The position numbers and the translations under genes are program-made. Of a stretch of DNA of 64,000 nucleotides, positions 12,770 through 24,829 are shown piece by piece (position 1 is the first letter of the stretch; the number at the start of each line of letters is the position of its first letter). Source of the DNA: Anaeramoeba flamelloides. Lineage: Eukaryota; Metamonada; Anaeramoebidae. The stretch covers positions 62,001 through 126,000 of the forward strand of contig JANTQA010000021.1 in the NCBI GenBank assembly GCA_027625915.1, in the 5' to 3' direction. Below the pieces are notes generated by a model, which was given only the letters and a program-made list of their open reading frames with translations, made no database searches and was not told the origin of the DNA.

Positions 12770-12802
<33 letters not shown>
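12048..12802. mobile_element. TIR element bounded by (TA)n microsatellites, copy 1
   Basis: The inverted ends read (TA)n-AAACT-xx-TTTCAGTCAAAGGGGCCCA on both sides; the TA tracts are 12048-12071 and 12773-12802. The core aligns along its length with the reverse complement of 30899-31453, apart from one 165-bp block (12383-12547) that is a separate nested MITE. No transposase was found. Confidence 0.85.
12383..12547. mobile_element. 165-bp hairpin MITE, copy a (nested)
   Basis: The ends pair as ATATTTGxxTAATAAAT...ATTATTCAAATACCAGTA, with inner arms GAAAAATTTTCACTTCATTTTC and their complement. Copies of nearly the same length lie at 23354-23518 and 45860-46023. It interrupts the TA-bounded element: the homologous site near 31135 lacks it. 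The left end has lost a few bases of the consensus TACTGG. Confidence 0.85.
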
Positions 12803-12805
<3 letters not shown>

Positions 12806-14306
12806 CCATTTCATAAAAAATGACACCTTAAAAAATCAAAAAAATCATTCATATTGTTATTGTATATTCAATTATGAAATTAGTCTAATGAAATTCTCAA
12901 CAGGTCCATTTTCTGAAATGTTAAAACAATTACTAAAAAAATATTAACTATTTTCATTACAAAATTTAAATTTCATCTCACATTAAAAAATTCAACTCTA
13001 TAGAATTTCTCTGAAATCCTAAAACAATAAATCACCAATTTTATTTACAAATTTGACTCAAAATCAAAATTTCTAATACAAAAAACAATTCAAAGTTATT
13101 TCTTTGATGTTGATTTTATAAATGATAATATATTTTGTATTCATTAAATCTTTTTTAGATACAATATTTAAGCAAAATTGAAAATCAAAATCTTCCCTAA
13201 AAGGTATTTAATAATAAATTGTTGGTTTCTTTTTTCTATTAAGATTTTAAAATAAAAATTATAAATACCAGAAATATTTATCTACAAAAAAAAACATATT
13301 TAATGTATATACCAATAATTATAATTAATAATAATACCCTTTTCTCTATTTATTTGGAACTAGAAATATGAACTTAAAAGAGAATCTAATTAAAAAAAAT
13401 CCATTTTTAAGTTAATACTATCATTATAGACAACGTTTTCTTGTTTTAGGATTTAATCGAAATTCTAAAGTATCGAAATTATTATAATTAGGAAAAAATT
13501 CCAAATACTAATTGGTATGATTCAAACTTTCTTTTTATATTTATTACCTTTTTATAAAGTTAAATTAATAATAAAAATTATTCAAATTTTAAACTTAGTG
13601 ATTTATTTCTAAAAATATAGACTTTTATAGATTTATTAACTAGATACTAATATATTTTTGAAAAATAATCTTAATAAAAAATACTTTAAGGCATTTTCAC
13701 TAAAAGTAAAAAAAAATATTTTATTAAAATCACTAAATATTTTGTAAAAAGAAATTAGATTACTAATTGAGAACTCAAAAAATAGGATTTAAGAAAAGTT
13801 TTTTTGTTTCATTTTTCAAGCTTTTAAAATCTTTTTTTCAAAGATTTTTTTGTTATTTTGATATGTAACAAAAAAATAATAATTATGTGATGTTTTGAAT
13901 TTAAAGAATCACAAAATGTATAATCAGATATCAAAATGTGAATTTTGTTGATTTTGATTGCTTGAATGAAACACTCCTTTAAGAAACCCATTACTAATTT
14001 CAATATAAGAAATGAGAAAGATCTCATTCAGATTCAAAAAAAATCAAGAAGCATTATTCACAAACAACTCTACAATTAAAAATTTTTTTGAACCATTTTT
14101 AAAATATTTTTCGTCTACTTTTATTGTTCTGAAAAATCATAAAAGATTAAGAATAAATATAAATATTTTACATTTTGAAAGAATATTAAAATAATTGGTT
14201 TTATAAAAAAAGTTTCGCCCAAAAACTAATTTTTATAATAATAAAAATAATAATAATCTCAAAAAAATAATAATTTTGAGAAAAAATTATTGTTGTCAAA
14301 AACCTC

Positions 14307-15689
14307 TTAAGGGAGTAGCTACACCATAAGGCATGATAAAAATTTGAGAGAGATGAGATAAGAACATTTTATTTTAGTGGCATGTGATCGTAGATTCTCT
14401 AAAAATTTTTTTAAAAAAATTATTTGATATTTTTTTTTTAGTAATGTTCAACAATTAAAAAAAAGAGATTATATTGATAAAATAGTTTTTTTTTTTTTTT
14501 TTATTTTTTTATTAAAATAAACTTAATTCCATTAATTTGGGCACAGTTTAAACAGTTGGAAAAATAACAATAACATGATTTACATCCAATTGGAAATTAA
14601 TTTTAATTCAACAAACTATTTCATTTTTTGTCTTTTTTGTTTTTGTTTTCATTTTCTATTTCTGAAGTTACTTAATCTGTTTCGTTAGATCTGAAAATTT
14701 TTTATAGATGGTTGATAGATGGTTACATTTGAGTTTCTTAAATTGAAAAACCCACATACAACCGATGCATGGTATCTTATCATTTGATCGATCAACCATT
14801 GTTGGTGTAATTTTAACAAATCAACCAATATATTTTTTGTTCAAACTCTTTCATTTCAGCTCGTTTCCTTATTTTGGACACACTTGTTTTGATTTTTTGT
14901 TTTATATTGTTTTCTTATATTTGGATGAAAATCATTACTTAAAAAACCATTAATACTATATAACTTAAATGTGGTTTTATATTACGTTTGGTAAAAATCT
15001 AAGAAATTGAGTTTTTGTTTCGCTATTTTTGATTTTAGATGTGTCCAAATTTTTGGAATGGGGTTTAGTTTTTTTTTTTGGGAGAAGATAATTTCAGATT
15101 CTTTGAATAAAACTTATGGCTATTTTGTGGTTTAAACTTTGATAACATATAATGATATTTACTTCTCATATTCCACTAAACCCAACTCTTTAAAATCCTA
15201 ACAAGTAATAATTTAACTTAATTATTCTTTTTTTTTGGAATCTTCTAGCTATTTAAGTCCCATTTATGATTCCCACTATGATTCTCTCAATTTTAATATT
15301 GTTGTTCTTTTTAAACAAAATCCATTAATCCCAAATGCCACTAATAAAAAAATATTTCTAATTGCTTTATGTTGTCAGGATTAAAAAAATCTCAAAAATG
15401 GTGAAAATTGAAAAAATGTTAAAATTAAATGCCACAATAGAATGTTGAGATAAGGATAAAAGATAAGTTATTCAACATTCAAAACACTATTTTAAGCAAT
15501 TCAACTCAACATTCTATTGTGGCAATTTCTTTGAGACTTTGAAAAAAAAATTTAAAAAATCTAATGAATGAAGTACTTTAAATAATAAAAATCAATGAGT
15601 TACAACCAGAGTAAAAAATGTTATTTTCTGATCCCAATCAAAATTGCAAAAAAGTGAAAAATTTTTCTTCACCGTGGCTACTCCCTTAA
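14307..15689. mobile_element. TTAA-ended TIR element, copy 1 (1.38 kb)
   Basis: The ends are TTAAGGGAGTAGCTACACC on the left and, reverse-complemented, TTAAGGGAGTAGCCACGGTG on the right. The interior is homologous to 42149-42972. This copy has about 560 bp more in the middle (about 14500-15066), which is a second inserted repeat. TTAA at both ends would fit a piggyBac-type target, but TA targeting is equally possible. No transposase was seen. Confidence 0.85.
14760..15068 (+). repeat. Dispersed ~310-bp repeat, copy 1
   Basis: It runs from GATGCATGGTATCTTATCAT to TTTTTGGAATGGGGTTTAG. Related copies lie at about 44715-45003 (+) and 49244-49553 (-). The inserted unit may extend left to about 14515, where CCATTAATTTGGGCACA mirrors TGTGTCCAAATTTTTGGAATGG at the right. 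It sits inside the TTAA-ended element. Confidence 0.7.
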
Positions 15690-15805
15690 TGTAATAAACT
15701 TGTTTAAAAATATTAAAAATTTAAAAAAAATATTTATTGAAGGGTTATTAGGATAAATATAAATATATAATATAAAAATAAAATATATAAATCTATATTT
15801 CAATC

Positions 15806-18800
15806 TTAATTTTCTTCAATTTCTTCTATACTATTCAATAAATCTGAATTACTTGATTCAATTTGATCTTCATTAATAGTTTCTGATAAATAATCAACAT
15901 CTTCAATTTCTTTGTAACTAACTTTTTTATGTCTATTTTTAATAACAAATATCCAAACAAGAATTCCAGCTACTATGGCAGCAACTGGTAACCCAATACC
16001 TAAACCTAATTTTAATCCAAGATTAGATTTTGTCGTTGGTGATGGGGTTGCTGATGATGAAGGTTTTGGTGTTGGTGTAGGTGTAGGTGTAGGTGTTGGT
16101 GTTGGTGTTGGTGTTGGTGTTGGTGTTGGTGTTGAACAGACAATTCCATTGTTTACAAAATAAGTATTTTTAAAGTTTCCACTGCTTTTACAGCATTCAA
16201 ATGAAGTAGCCTCTTTTAAACAATTTTTAAAGGAACAGGTACCATTAATTACAGGAGTGTTTAAATGGCAATCATTTTTAATTAGGCAAGTAACAAATGT
16301 ATCTGCTTGATCTTGACAATCGGCATTGAGTAATTGAGTACATGTACCATTATTTCCTTGGCCAGAATTACAGCTACAGATACTACCAAAACTACAATCA
16401 TCATCATCCTGACAAGATTTGTTATTTTCTGAACATTTGTGATCAACACAGCTTAATCCATATTGACAAGTTAATGATGATCCACAAGTTGAACCAACCT
16501 CTCCAGAAAACATTTTTCTACAATAAGCCTCAGAAAAATCATCATTATTTTTATCACAGACATAGCCTGATTTACATACCGTTGATAAATCAACATAATT
16601 AGGCTTTATAAATTGGGTACATTCCATCCCTTCTGAAAGTTGGCTATCACATTTTTTTGTAATTGAGTTACAGTATAAATTTGTATTACATTGGTTATCG
16701 CTTAAATTTATTGGATCACAATCTGAATTTCTGTGCAATCCTTTACAAACTCCACCATCACAATTATTATTTTTACATTCTTCATTTATTTCACAGGTTT
16801 CGCCATTATATTTAATCAATGAACATTTTCCGTTTATACAAACGCCACCATAACAATCTTCGCCGGCTTTACAATCTGAGCCTGTATTGTCTTTTTCGCA
16901 TTTATTCGATTTGGAATTACACCATAAATTTTCATAACATTTGCTATAAATATTAATGTAATGGTTGGTTTTTATTTAAAAAAAAAGGAAAAAAGTAAGA
17001 GAAAAGTTTTGTTTGTAAAAATATGAGAAAAGTTATGTTGGTAAAAATATCAGAAAATTAATGTTTGTAAAAATAATTTGATCAAATCCTAATTCTTTTA
17101 AAATGGGAAAATACATTGTAAATTTTAAAAGTAAGGAACTTTACAAATGATTTAAATAGACGTTTTTATGTTTTAAATAAATAGAAATCTAAAAATATGT
17201 GCTTTATGTTAAAATTATTCTAATTTTCAATATCTAAGAACTTTTTAAGTGGTTTATTTTTCGATTTTGTTTTGTACATCATATAGTATCATTTGACTGA
17301 ATGATTGAAAACAATAATGTATGTATCAACAAAGATTATGAATTTTTTACCTTTTTTTTTAAGAGTAAAATGATTAAAAGTAAATACAATTTTTCTCAAA
17401 AAAAAAGAAAAAGAAAAAGATAGAAAAGATTATCTAAGAGAATGTTTTACAAAATCAAAAAGAATTCATTAGAATTTATAATAATAATAAAAATATTTAG
17501 AGTAAATTAATTAAGTATGACTGAAATCTTGAACAGAGTAAGCTTAATTTCAAAAATAGGGGCAAATTTTTGATTGAAAAAAAATTGTAGTTTCTCATTT
17601 AGTGAATACCAAAACTCAACCCAGAAAAATCAGAACTTAAAACTAAAAAATAACTGTCTAAAACACCCTTTTCTGTTTTAATTATTATTTCTAATAAAAG
17701 AATAGAGAAAAGAAACCCATAAAGAAAAAAATAAATCTGACCCTATTTTTGAAATGATTTTTCATCTTAAAATTATCCATTTAAGATTCACCATTGCTTC
17801 CAAGAACCTTTTGAAACAACTTTCCATCAGAGTTATCAGATTTTTACTATTTACCCATTTGGTATCAACCCAAACTTTCCTTGATACCTTTTTCAAGATA
17901 AAAAGAATCTCAACAAAAGAAAGAAAAAGAAAAAGAACAAGAAAAGAAAGTGAAAACAAAACCAATTTTTTGAATGTACAACAAAGAACTCAAAGATAAA
18001 ATGAATACGATCACATTCATCACATTGTCTCCAAATGAAAGAGAAAAGAAGATCTTATTTGATCTTGCTATTTCTTCACTTTTCAAGGAACCATTGTAAC
18101 TCATTAAAGCAAATTTGGTTGATACTTGTTTTCAAAGCAAACACTTCTTGGGTGTTTTACTTTCTTTGAATTTTACAATCCCTTTCTCCAATGCTAATTA
18201 ATCTCATCTCTTGAATATTAACGGTTTTCAAAAATGTTCTTGTTCATTCAACATAAAAATAACAATATGGAATCATTTTGAAAGAAAAATTGCAAAAAAA
18301 ATGAATTCAACTTTGGGAAATTTTCATTAAAAGAAGATTGTTTCTTGATATTAAATATTCAATAATGACTTTTAAAAGATATTGGGTTCAGAATATTTGG
18401 TTAACACAACACACATACCAATAATTTAGAAAATACTAATGATGACCCTATTTTTGAAATTTAGCTTATAATATTTCAAAAACAAAAAAGAAATTTATTT
18501 ATTTTTGTATTAAAGAAAAATGAAAACCTTCATTATGGAAATATATTTATACAATTTTATAGATCAAGTATTTTTATTATAAATATTAAGATTTTTACTC
18601 CAAATAAAAGATATTAAATGTATTTTTAATGTTATTGCTGATAAGATGAAATAATAGGAAAGAAATTTACTAAATTAAAAAATGAATTTATACAAAATTT
18701 TGGAAAAACTTTTATTTCAAAAATCTTAATCAAAAAATTTAAAAAAAAAAATTTCTATTTGTTGTTTTTGTGGATATAAATAATCTCAAATAACAGTTTT

Positions 18801-21800
18801 AAAAACAATTTTGATTTTTTTTTTTTATTATTTTTAATTATTAACAAGATATTTAATTCTTAATTTTTCAAATTTTATTTGGTTGATTAAAAAAAAAAAA
18901 AAAAAAGCTTTTTAAAATCAAGTATGACAGATTTTCGAAATTTTTACAAATAATTTTTGTTGAGAAAATTTATTTTAATTTTTTAATTAATCTTGTATTT
19001 ATAAAGTTTGAAATGTATTTTCTCATTTAAAATTGTAATTTATCTTGTTTTTTTTAAAAAAGTATTTGGAAAAAAAAATTAATGAAGCGAATTTAAGATT
19101 AACTTTTATAAATATGATTTGCTTTGATAAAGAGAAAAAAATAAATGATTTTTAAGGAAATGATTTTACAAAAATATATAAAAGGTTTTTTGATCAATTA
19201 TTCAAAATATTTTTAACATTTAAAATTCTAAATTACTAAGAAATATTATATACAAAAAAAAAAAATAATTACATTTGATCATTAAATGAACAATATTCAT
19301 CTAATCCAGCATATTTAAATTGATAATTACAAGTTTGACAATCAATTCCATTATTTACATAATAAGAATTTGTATAATCATTTTTTAAGCAACATTGATA
19401 ATTTTTTAATTGGGTATAACAATTATTATATGCGCAGGTACCATTCATTGCACGGTCATTAGAAGAACAGCCAACTGATTGGAGACAATCGACATATAGT
19501 TTACTTTGCAGTTGACAGTTAATATTAACTGTTTGTATACAATTGCCAAATACGGAGTCATCTGAACAATTACAATAATATCCAACTGGACAATTAGCAA
19601 TATTTTTGTCACAAACCAAATTTGAAGTACATTTATGATTCAAACATTGTAAGCCAAGTAAACAAGACTCTGAAGTTGAACAGGCTGAGCCTTCATTACC
19701 TGAATGTAATTTTCTACAGTATCCAATTTGGTATTGATCATTATAGGTTTCACAAATATAACCAGGTGAGCAAAGATAATAATTATCATTAGATTCATCG
19801 AGATGTGAAATACATTCTTCATTTGGCTGCAATTCTTGTGCACATTTTCCAGTTTTCTTATCACAAAATAAATGTTGATCACATAGATTATTATCAAATA
19901 TATTTGAATTTGTACAATCTGAATTTATGGGCAATCCTTTACAAACTCCACCATCACAATTATTATTTTTACATTCTTCATTTATTTCACAGGTTTCGCC
20001 ATTGTATTTAATAACTGAACATTTTTCGTTTATACAAACACCGCCATAACAATCTTCACCGGCTTTACAATCTGAACCTGTATTATCTTTATCACATTTA
20101 TTTGTATTGGAATTACACCATAAATTTTCAAAGCATTTCAAATCAATATCATTACATTCATGATTATAACCAAAATATGTTACATTGGTACAAGAATCAC
20201 ACGAAATACCATTATTTACATAAGAAGAGTTTGCATAATCATTTTGTAAACAACACTGAAATGATTCTAATTCGATTAAACAGAATTTATACGCACATGA
20301 TCCCATAACAGTTTTTTTGTCGTAATGGCAGCCATGATATTCCATACAATTTATTAATTTATTACTACTTGCAACACAGTCATTATTTACTAATTGTATG
20401 CATTCTCCTTGATTTGAAGTTGTATTACATGAACAATATTGCCCATAGGGACAAAATTTGGTTTCAAAATCACAGGTGTTATAATTAGAAACGCAAGTAT
20501 TATCTTGACAAGCTAATCCAAATTCACAGCTTTGGCTAGTTCCACAACTTGATCCTTCTTTACTTGAAAACATTTTTTTACACGTACCATTTGTTAATTT
20601 CTTATTTAATGGATCGCAAAAGTATCCGGGTGTACATACAGTATCCCAATTTTCATAATAAGGCATTAAATGCTTTATACATTCCTCTTCTGGTTCAATT
20701 TCCTTCTTACAAATTTTAGTCATAGAATCACAAAATAATCCATAATCACAATCATTTCCCCCGAATTTTATTGGATCACAATCTTCACCTTCTTTTAATC
20801 CAGTGCAGACACCAGAATTGCAAAGCCCACTCCAACATTCACCATCAAGTTGACATTCATCGCCATTGTCTCTTAAAATGGAACATATTCCATTAACGCA
20901 AAGACCACCATAACACCTTTCTGGTTCGGAAGATGAACAACTTGAGCCTGTGTTATCTTGAACACAAACCAATTCTTGTGAATCACAAAATAAATTATCA
21001 TAACATTTTCTATTATTAGCAAATTTTATTTTTTTATTTATTTTATTGTTATTTATTTTATATTTTTTGATATGTTATATGTATATATGTTTATAGATGG
21101 ATATTAAAATTAATATTAATTCATTGAAAATTGGGTTTTTGATAAATAATATTTTATTTGAAAAAATTATTTCTTATTAGAAAATATTGAATGTATTTTG
21201 AGTGAAAAAGGATGAAATTTTGTAAAACGAAATATGAGACAAATTTAATTGATCTTTTGAATAAAAACGAAAAAAAAAAAATTTTAGTGTTTCATTTTTT
21301 TAGAATAATAAACAACGTTTTTTTTTTTCACTAGAGAGAAAATTTACAATTTTAATATTAAAAGGTTGAAGGATTATTTTTCTTCTAAGAAAATCAAACA
21401 AATATTTGGTGGTGTTATTTCATAAAATTTGGATGTTTTGATGCAAAAAAAAAAAAGTAAAATATAATGAAATTTAAAAATAATTGAAAAAAAAAAAAAT
21501 CACACATCATTTCAAAAATTAATTTTCAAATAAAGAATGAAAATATCTTAGGATTTGAAAATAACAAAAAGAGATTTTAATTTCTGTTAAAGATCAATAA
21601 ATATTTATTTTTAAGGAAAGGTATAATGTGGTAATAAAAAAATTACCAAAAAAATTTTTTTTCGAAAATAAATAGAAACTCAATTCTATTAGTTTAGTGT
21701 TAATAAAAGTATATAAGTGTTTTTGTGTAAATTTCTTATTTTTTTTCTGTGAAAAATTTGAATTATATTTTTTTAAAAAATAGACCATAAGGAGTCACTT

Positions 21801-24800
21801 TTAAAATATTGTTACAAGGTTTAATTAGTATTAGTTAATATTTAAATTAATATTAAGTGCATATGTATATTAGGCATATTTTTTAAAAAATAATCTTGTA
21901 AAAAAATTTTTTTTCGATTTTTTGTAATATATATTTGTAATTGTTATTTATTTTCTTTGAAGAAAAAATTATTTCACTTTTTTTCAGAAATATTTGTTTC
22001 ATTTTTGAGACTTGATTCAAAAAACTAAATTTTATTTTCTCTGGAACTGCCCAGCCTATGAAAATAATCGTAAAATCTGGATATCTGAATTAAAAAAATT
22101 TAACATTTCTAGTTTATTAAAAAGTAATATTATTACTATTTTTGATATTATTAAAAAAAGAGATTCATCATATTTATTAGCCTTAGTGGATAATAAATTT
22201 ATTTTTGAGTCTTTAACAAAACTCTTAAATCACAATTTCGGAATTCGGGCAAATAAGCAAAATTAAAAACTCCTCCCTTAAATATTTAAATAAAAAAAAA
22301 AAAAAAAAACTAAATTTTTTTTTGACAAGGATTTATTTTCTTTGGTGTGCCTTAAATATCTTTATTGCTTTTGGTAAATTTGTTTTTACCAAAATTCTGT
22401 CGTTTTTGACTATTTATTATTTCCACATTTAACAATATTCCTTTTGCAGCAATTTCTGAATTTTTTATTTTTTTTTCAGTATTTTGAAGAAATAAGTATA
22501 ATTCCAGAATTGGAATGGGGTTCTTTACCTATTTCAAAACAAATTATTCCAAAATTTAACTTCTAAATTGAAAAAACATTTTTCTGAATTCAAATTTTTC
22601 GTCAAAAAGACGACCAGTTTTTCAAAAAAAATGTTTATTATTTGAAGTGAAATTTCTGATATCACATGTTCAAAAAGTGATGTCTTAATATTTTAAGTTT
22701 TTTTACTAAATTTGTCATTTTTATCAATTTTTGTTCGAAATAATTAATTACATTGTGGAAAGAATAGGTGTCTATTTGTTAGCAATTAATGAAAATTAAA
22801 AGAATGTAATTAATATAATTTGAATTTACTTATCCTTATAGACTAAGAGTATAAAAAAAAATTGGATCAATTTTGGAATTGTTAATTTGAGTTATTCTTT
22901 ATAGTTATTGGAAATTTATGGGATTATAGTTTTTGTTTATGTTTCCAGGCCCACATTTTCCTCTGTATTAAATCGAAAATTCAGAGTTTTTAATGTTATT
23001 TAATTAGAAACAATTTATTCCGATTTATTCTTTCTGTATTTTTGATGAAAAAGAAAATTAATAATCGTTTATTATTATTATTAATTTTTGGTTAGTTTAA
23101 TCAATTTATAGATCAATTTCCTATAAAAATCATTATCTAGTATTTGTAATTGATTATAAGATATAATAAAGAAGTACATTATTCCCGGGTTCGAAGCCAT
23201 ATCTAAATAAAACTTGTAATAACATAAATTTATACTCTTTATCAGATCTCAAAGCACATACACATATAGTTACATTAAATTAAAGTAGTGGGTAAAAATT
23301 CGATAACTTTTTTGATTCTAAAAAATAATAATTTCTTTGAATAAAATATCAAATACTGGTATTTGAATTACAAATGGGAAATTTTTTCACTTGGTTTACA
23401 ATTTCCTTTTTCAAACAAAACTCCAATTTACAACCTGGCCCTGTAGGGAAACTCTGTTTGTCATAAATAAGGAAAATGAATTGAAAATATTTTCCCATTT
23501 AGACTTCAAATACCAGTAATTTAAAAAAAAATAAAAAAAAAAAAGAGTAATTGTTACATAGATCCGCCACATGTTTCAGAAAGGCCAGCATAAGTAAAGT
23601 TGGTTGGACAATCTCCGCACTTGAAATCTTTTAATAGATAATATTCATTTTCATGTCCTTGTTGTCTACAGCATTCCAAATTTTGAATTTCTTCAAAACA
23701 AAATTCATAAGAACAAGTATTAGCGATTGTATCAAGTTGGTTTCGGCAATCGTGTTCAATGAGGCAATCAATAAATTGGGTTCTTTGTGTTGAACACTGG
23801 GTATTAAATTTGACATCACAGGTACCATTGCCTTGTTGATCGCAAACACACTCAGATCCAGATGGGCAATAGTCGCCATTAGTATCGTTACAAGTTTCCC
23901 AACTTGAAACACACTTCCCAGCTTGGCAAGCTAGCCCGTCTTCACAAACGTCAGAAAGTGTACACTCTTCTCCTTCAGGTATTGAATTTAACTTTTTACA
24001 AGTGCCGTCAATGCTATTTCCATCAACATCACAGACATGGCCAAACCCACAGACATAGTACTTTTCTTGCAAATATGGGGTGATGTGAGAGTAGCATTCA
24101 TCGTTAACACTTAAGTGCTCTAAGCATGTTTTTTTTTGGGTATCACAGTAACCATATAGAGAGCACACGGGGCCATTTTCAAGCCAACTTGGCTCACATG
24201 GTGATCCGGTTTGCAACCCTATACAAACAGAGTCGGCACATTTCCCGTTGATACATTCCCCTTGAGACAAGCAATGATCACCGATATCCTTAATACCTCG
24301 GCACTTTTCTTTCCAACAAAGGCCACCAAAGCACTCAGAGTCCTCTTGGCATGAGTCTCCTGTGTTGTCTTTTAAACAGAGATCATTGCTTGAACAAAAT
24401 AAATGTTCTTCACAAACACTATTTGCTTCCGCACAACTTTCATTAAATGCTACATAAGTTCTGTTTTGACAAGAGTCACAATTTATTGAAGCAAATCTTA
24501 AAATAGGAAAATTGAAAGCCAGTCGAATAAGAGTTGATGCGTAAAAGAAAAGATAAAAAAAATTAATTTGATGTTGTTGATTAAAAAGAAAAAATTTTTT
24601 TTTCTTGTTGAATAATGAGATCGATTAAAATTAGGAAACCAAAAGTTCCAAATTCAGTTATTTGTGAAAAAAAAATCAAAACAAATCTTTTTTTTTTTGC
24701 ATTGTTTGGTCTGAGGTTGTAAAAAAAAATGTGATTGGAAGCGTCTTAAATTGAAAAGAAAAAAAAAAATTCTTACAGGACAACTAAAATTGAACTGATT

Positions 24801-24829
24801 GAAAACAAAACTGTTGTGTTATATTTCAT
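15806..24829 (-). CDS. Large Cys-rich type I membrane protein with four Dickkopf-like modules
   Basis: Four exons on the minus strand (24829-24777, 24496-23558, 21009-19273, 16943-15806) join in frame to 1288 aa. Exon 1 gives a signal peptide (MKYNTTVLFSISSILVVL, then LFAS). Four modules of about 290 residues follow: A 29-330, B1 331-621, B2 622-909, C 910-1180. Each begins KC[YF][ED]NL[FW]C, continues with DNTG-[SD]-x-C...C-[YF]GG-[LV]-C, and ends with a CC-x(8-12)-Y-x-NNG-type segment. The Cys spacing resembles Dickkopf N-terminal Cys-rich domains known from several amoebae. A Thr-Pro repeat linker (about 1181-1202), one membrane helix (about 1219-1244) and an acidic 44-residue tail follow. 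It is probably a cell-surface protein; the ligand is unknown. Introns 2 and 3 are both phase 2 and cut the same place in the module, just before KCY. Splicing is inferred, not proven. Confidence 0.8.
16074..16133 (-). repeat. Coding microsatellite for Thr-Pro linker
   Basis: A run of ACN-CCN codons (GGTGTT/GGTGTA on the plus strand) encodes about ten Thr-Pro pairs just outside the membrane helix. Such mucin-like stalks are typical of surface proteins, and length variation between alleles would be expected. Confidence 0.85.
16993..17073. repeat. ~26-bp tandem repeat, three units
   Basis: Units of the form GTTTGTAAAAATATGAGAAAAGTTAT recur in about 26-bp steps with a few mismatches. They lie inside intron 3 of the surface protein gene. 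Three units are visible, the last one partial. Confidence 0.65.
17539..18468. mobile_element. 930-bp TIR element in intron 3
   Basis: The ends read TAAGCTTAATTTCAAAAATAGG and, reverse-complemented, TAAGCTAAATTTCAAAAATAGGG. A third end-like motif (ACCCTATTTTTGAAAT) lies inside at about 17740, suggesting nesting or a tandem partial copy. The stretch 17760-18260 is richer in G/C than its surroundings and has broken open frames on the plus strand, perhaps remnants of the element's own gene. Confidence 0.6.
21985..22309 (+). mobile_element. 5'-truncated non-LTR (LINE) 3' end with poly-A
   Basis: An open frame of about 84 codons contains FYFLWNCPAYENNRKIW, the H/F-x-LW-x-CP signature found at the C-terminus of many LINE reverse transcriptases, after the catalytic domain. 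A plus-strand A run (22292-22309) follows shortly after the stop. The frame is broken upstream. This fits a 5'-truncated, dead insertion. The motif-to-family link is from memory; no catalytic RT motif is present. Confidence 0.65.
23354..23518. mobile_element. 165-bp hairpin MITE, copy b
   Basis: It starts TACTGGTATTTGAATTACAA and ends TTCAAATACCAGTA, with internal arms AATGGGAAA-TTTTTTCACTT and the complement AAAATATTTTCCCATTT. Same length as copies a and c. It lies in intron 2, 40 bp from the exon edge. Confidence 0.85.
24497..24776 (-). other. Intron 1 after the signal-peptide exon
   Basis: A 280-bp intron with consensus donor GTAAGA and acceptor ATTTTAAG. It separates the signal-peptide exon (24777-24829) from the first Cys-rich exon, and the joined frame gives an uninterrupted hydrophobic core. 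Confidence 0.75.

Larger units (their letters stand above)
10772..15805. other. Gene-free region, 5.0 kb, transposon-rich
   Basis: Two composite mobile elements (12048-12802 and 14307-15689) make up over 2 kb. I saw no supported exon in the remainder, which is A/T-rich with short poly-A/T runs. Confidence 0.6.
16944..19272 (-). other. Long intron 3 of the Cys-rich surface protein gene
   Basis: A 2.33-kb phase-2 intron with donor GTAATT and acceptor TTTATAG. The joined protein reads CSFNDQIKCYENLWC, matching the intronless internal junction ECNDIDLKCFENLWC. It contains a 26-bp tandem repeat (about 16993-17073) and a 930-bp TIR element (17539-18468). Confidence 0.75.
21010..23557 (-). other. 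Long intron 2 of the Cys-rich surface protein gene
   Basis: A 2.55-kb phase-2 intron with donor GTAACA and acceptor AATAATAG. It holds a truncated LINE 3' end (21985-22309) on the opposite strand to the gene and a 165-bp MITE (23354-23518). Phase and position in the module are identical to intron 3. Confidence 0.75.

Noticed and set aside
13824-14194. Overlapping short open frames on both strands
   Set aside because: Low-complexity AT-rich translations with no motif support.
23180-23205. GGGTTCGAAGCC resembling a tRNA T-loop/B box
   Set aside because: The flanking bases do not form a 5-bp T stem, and no D arm or acceptor stem was found at the right distance on either strand.
15806-24829. 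Reading the Cys-rich exons as three separate genes
   Set aside because: Only the 5' exon has a signal peptide and only the 3' exon has a membrane helix. Each internal exon starts and ends at a phase-2 splice site at the same module position, and the stop codons fall directly inside GT donors (ATG-TAA context).
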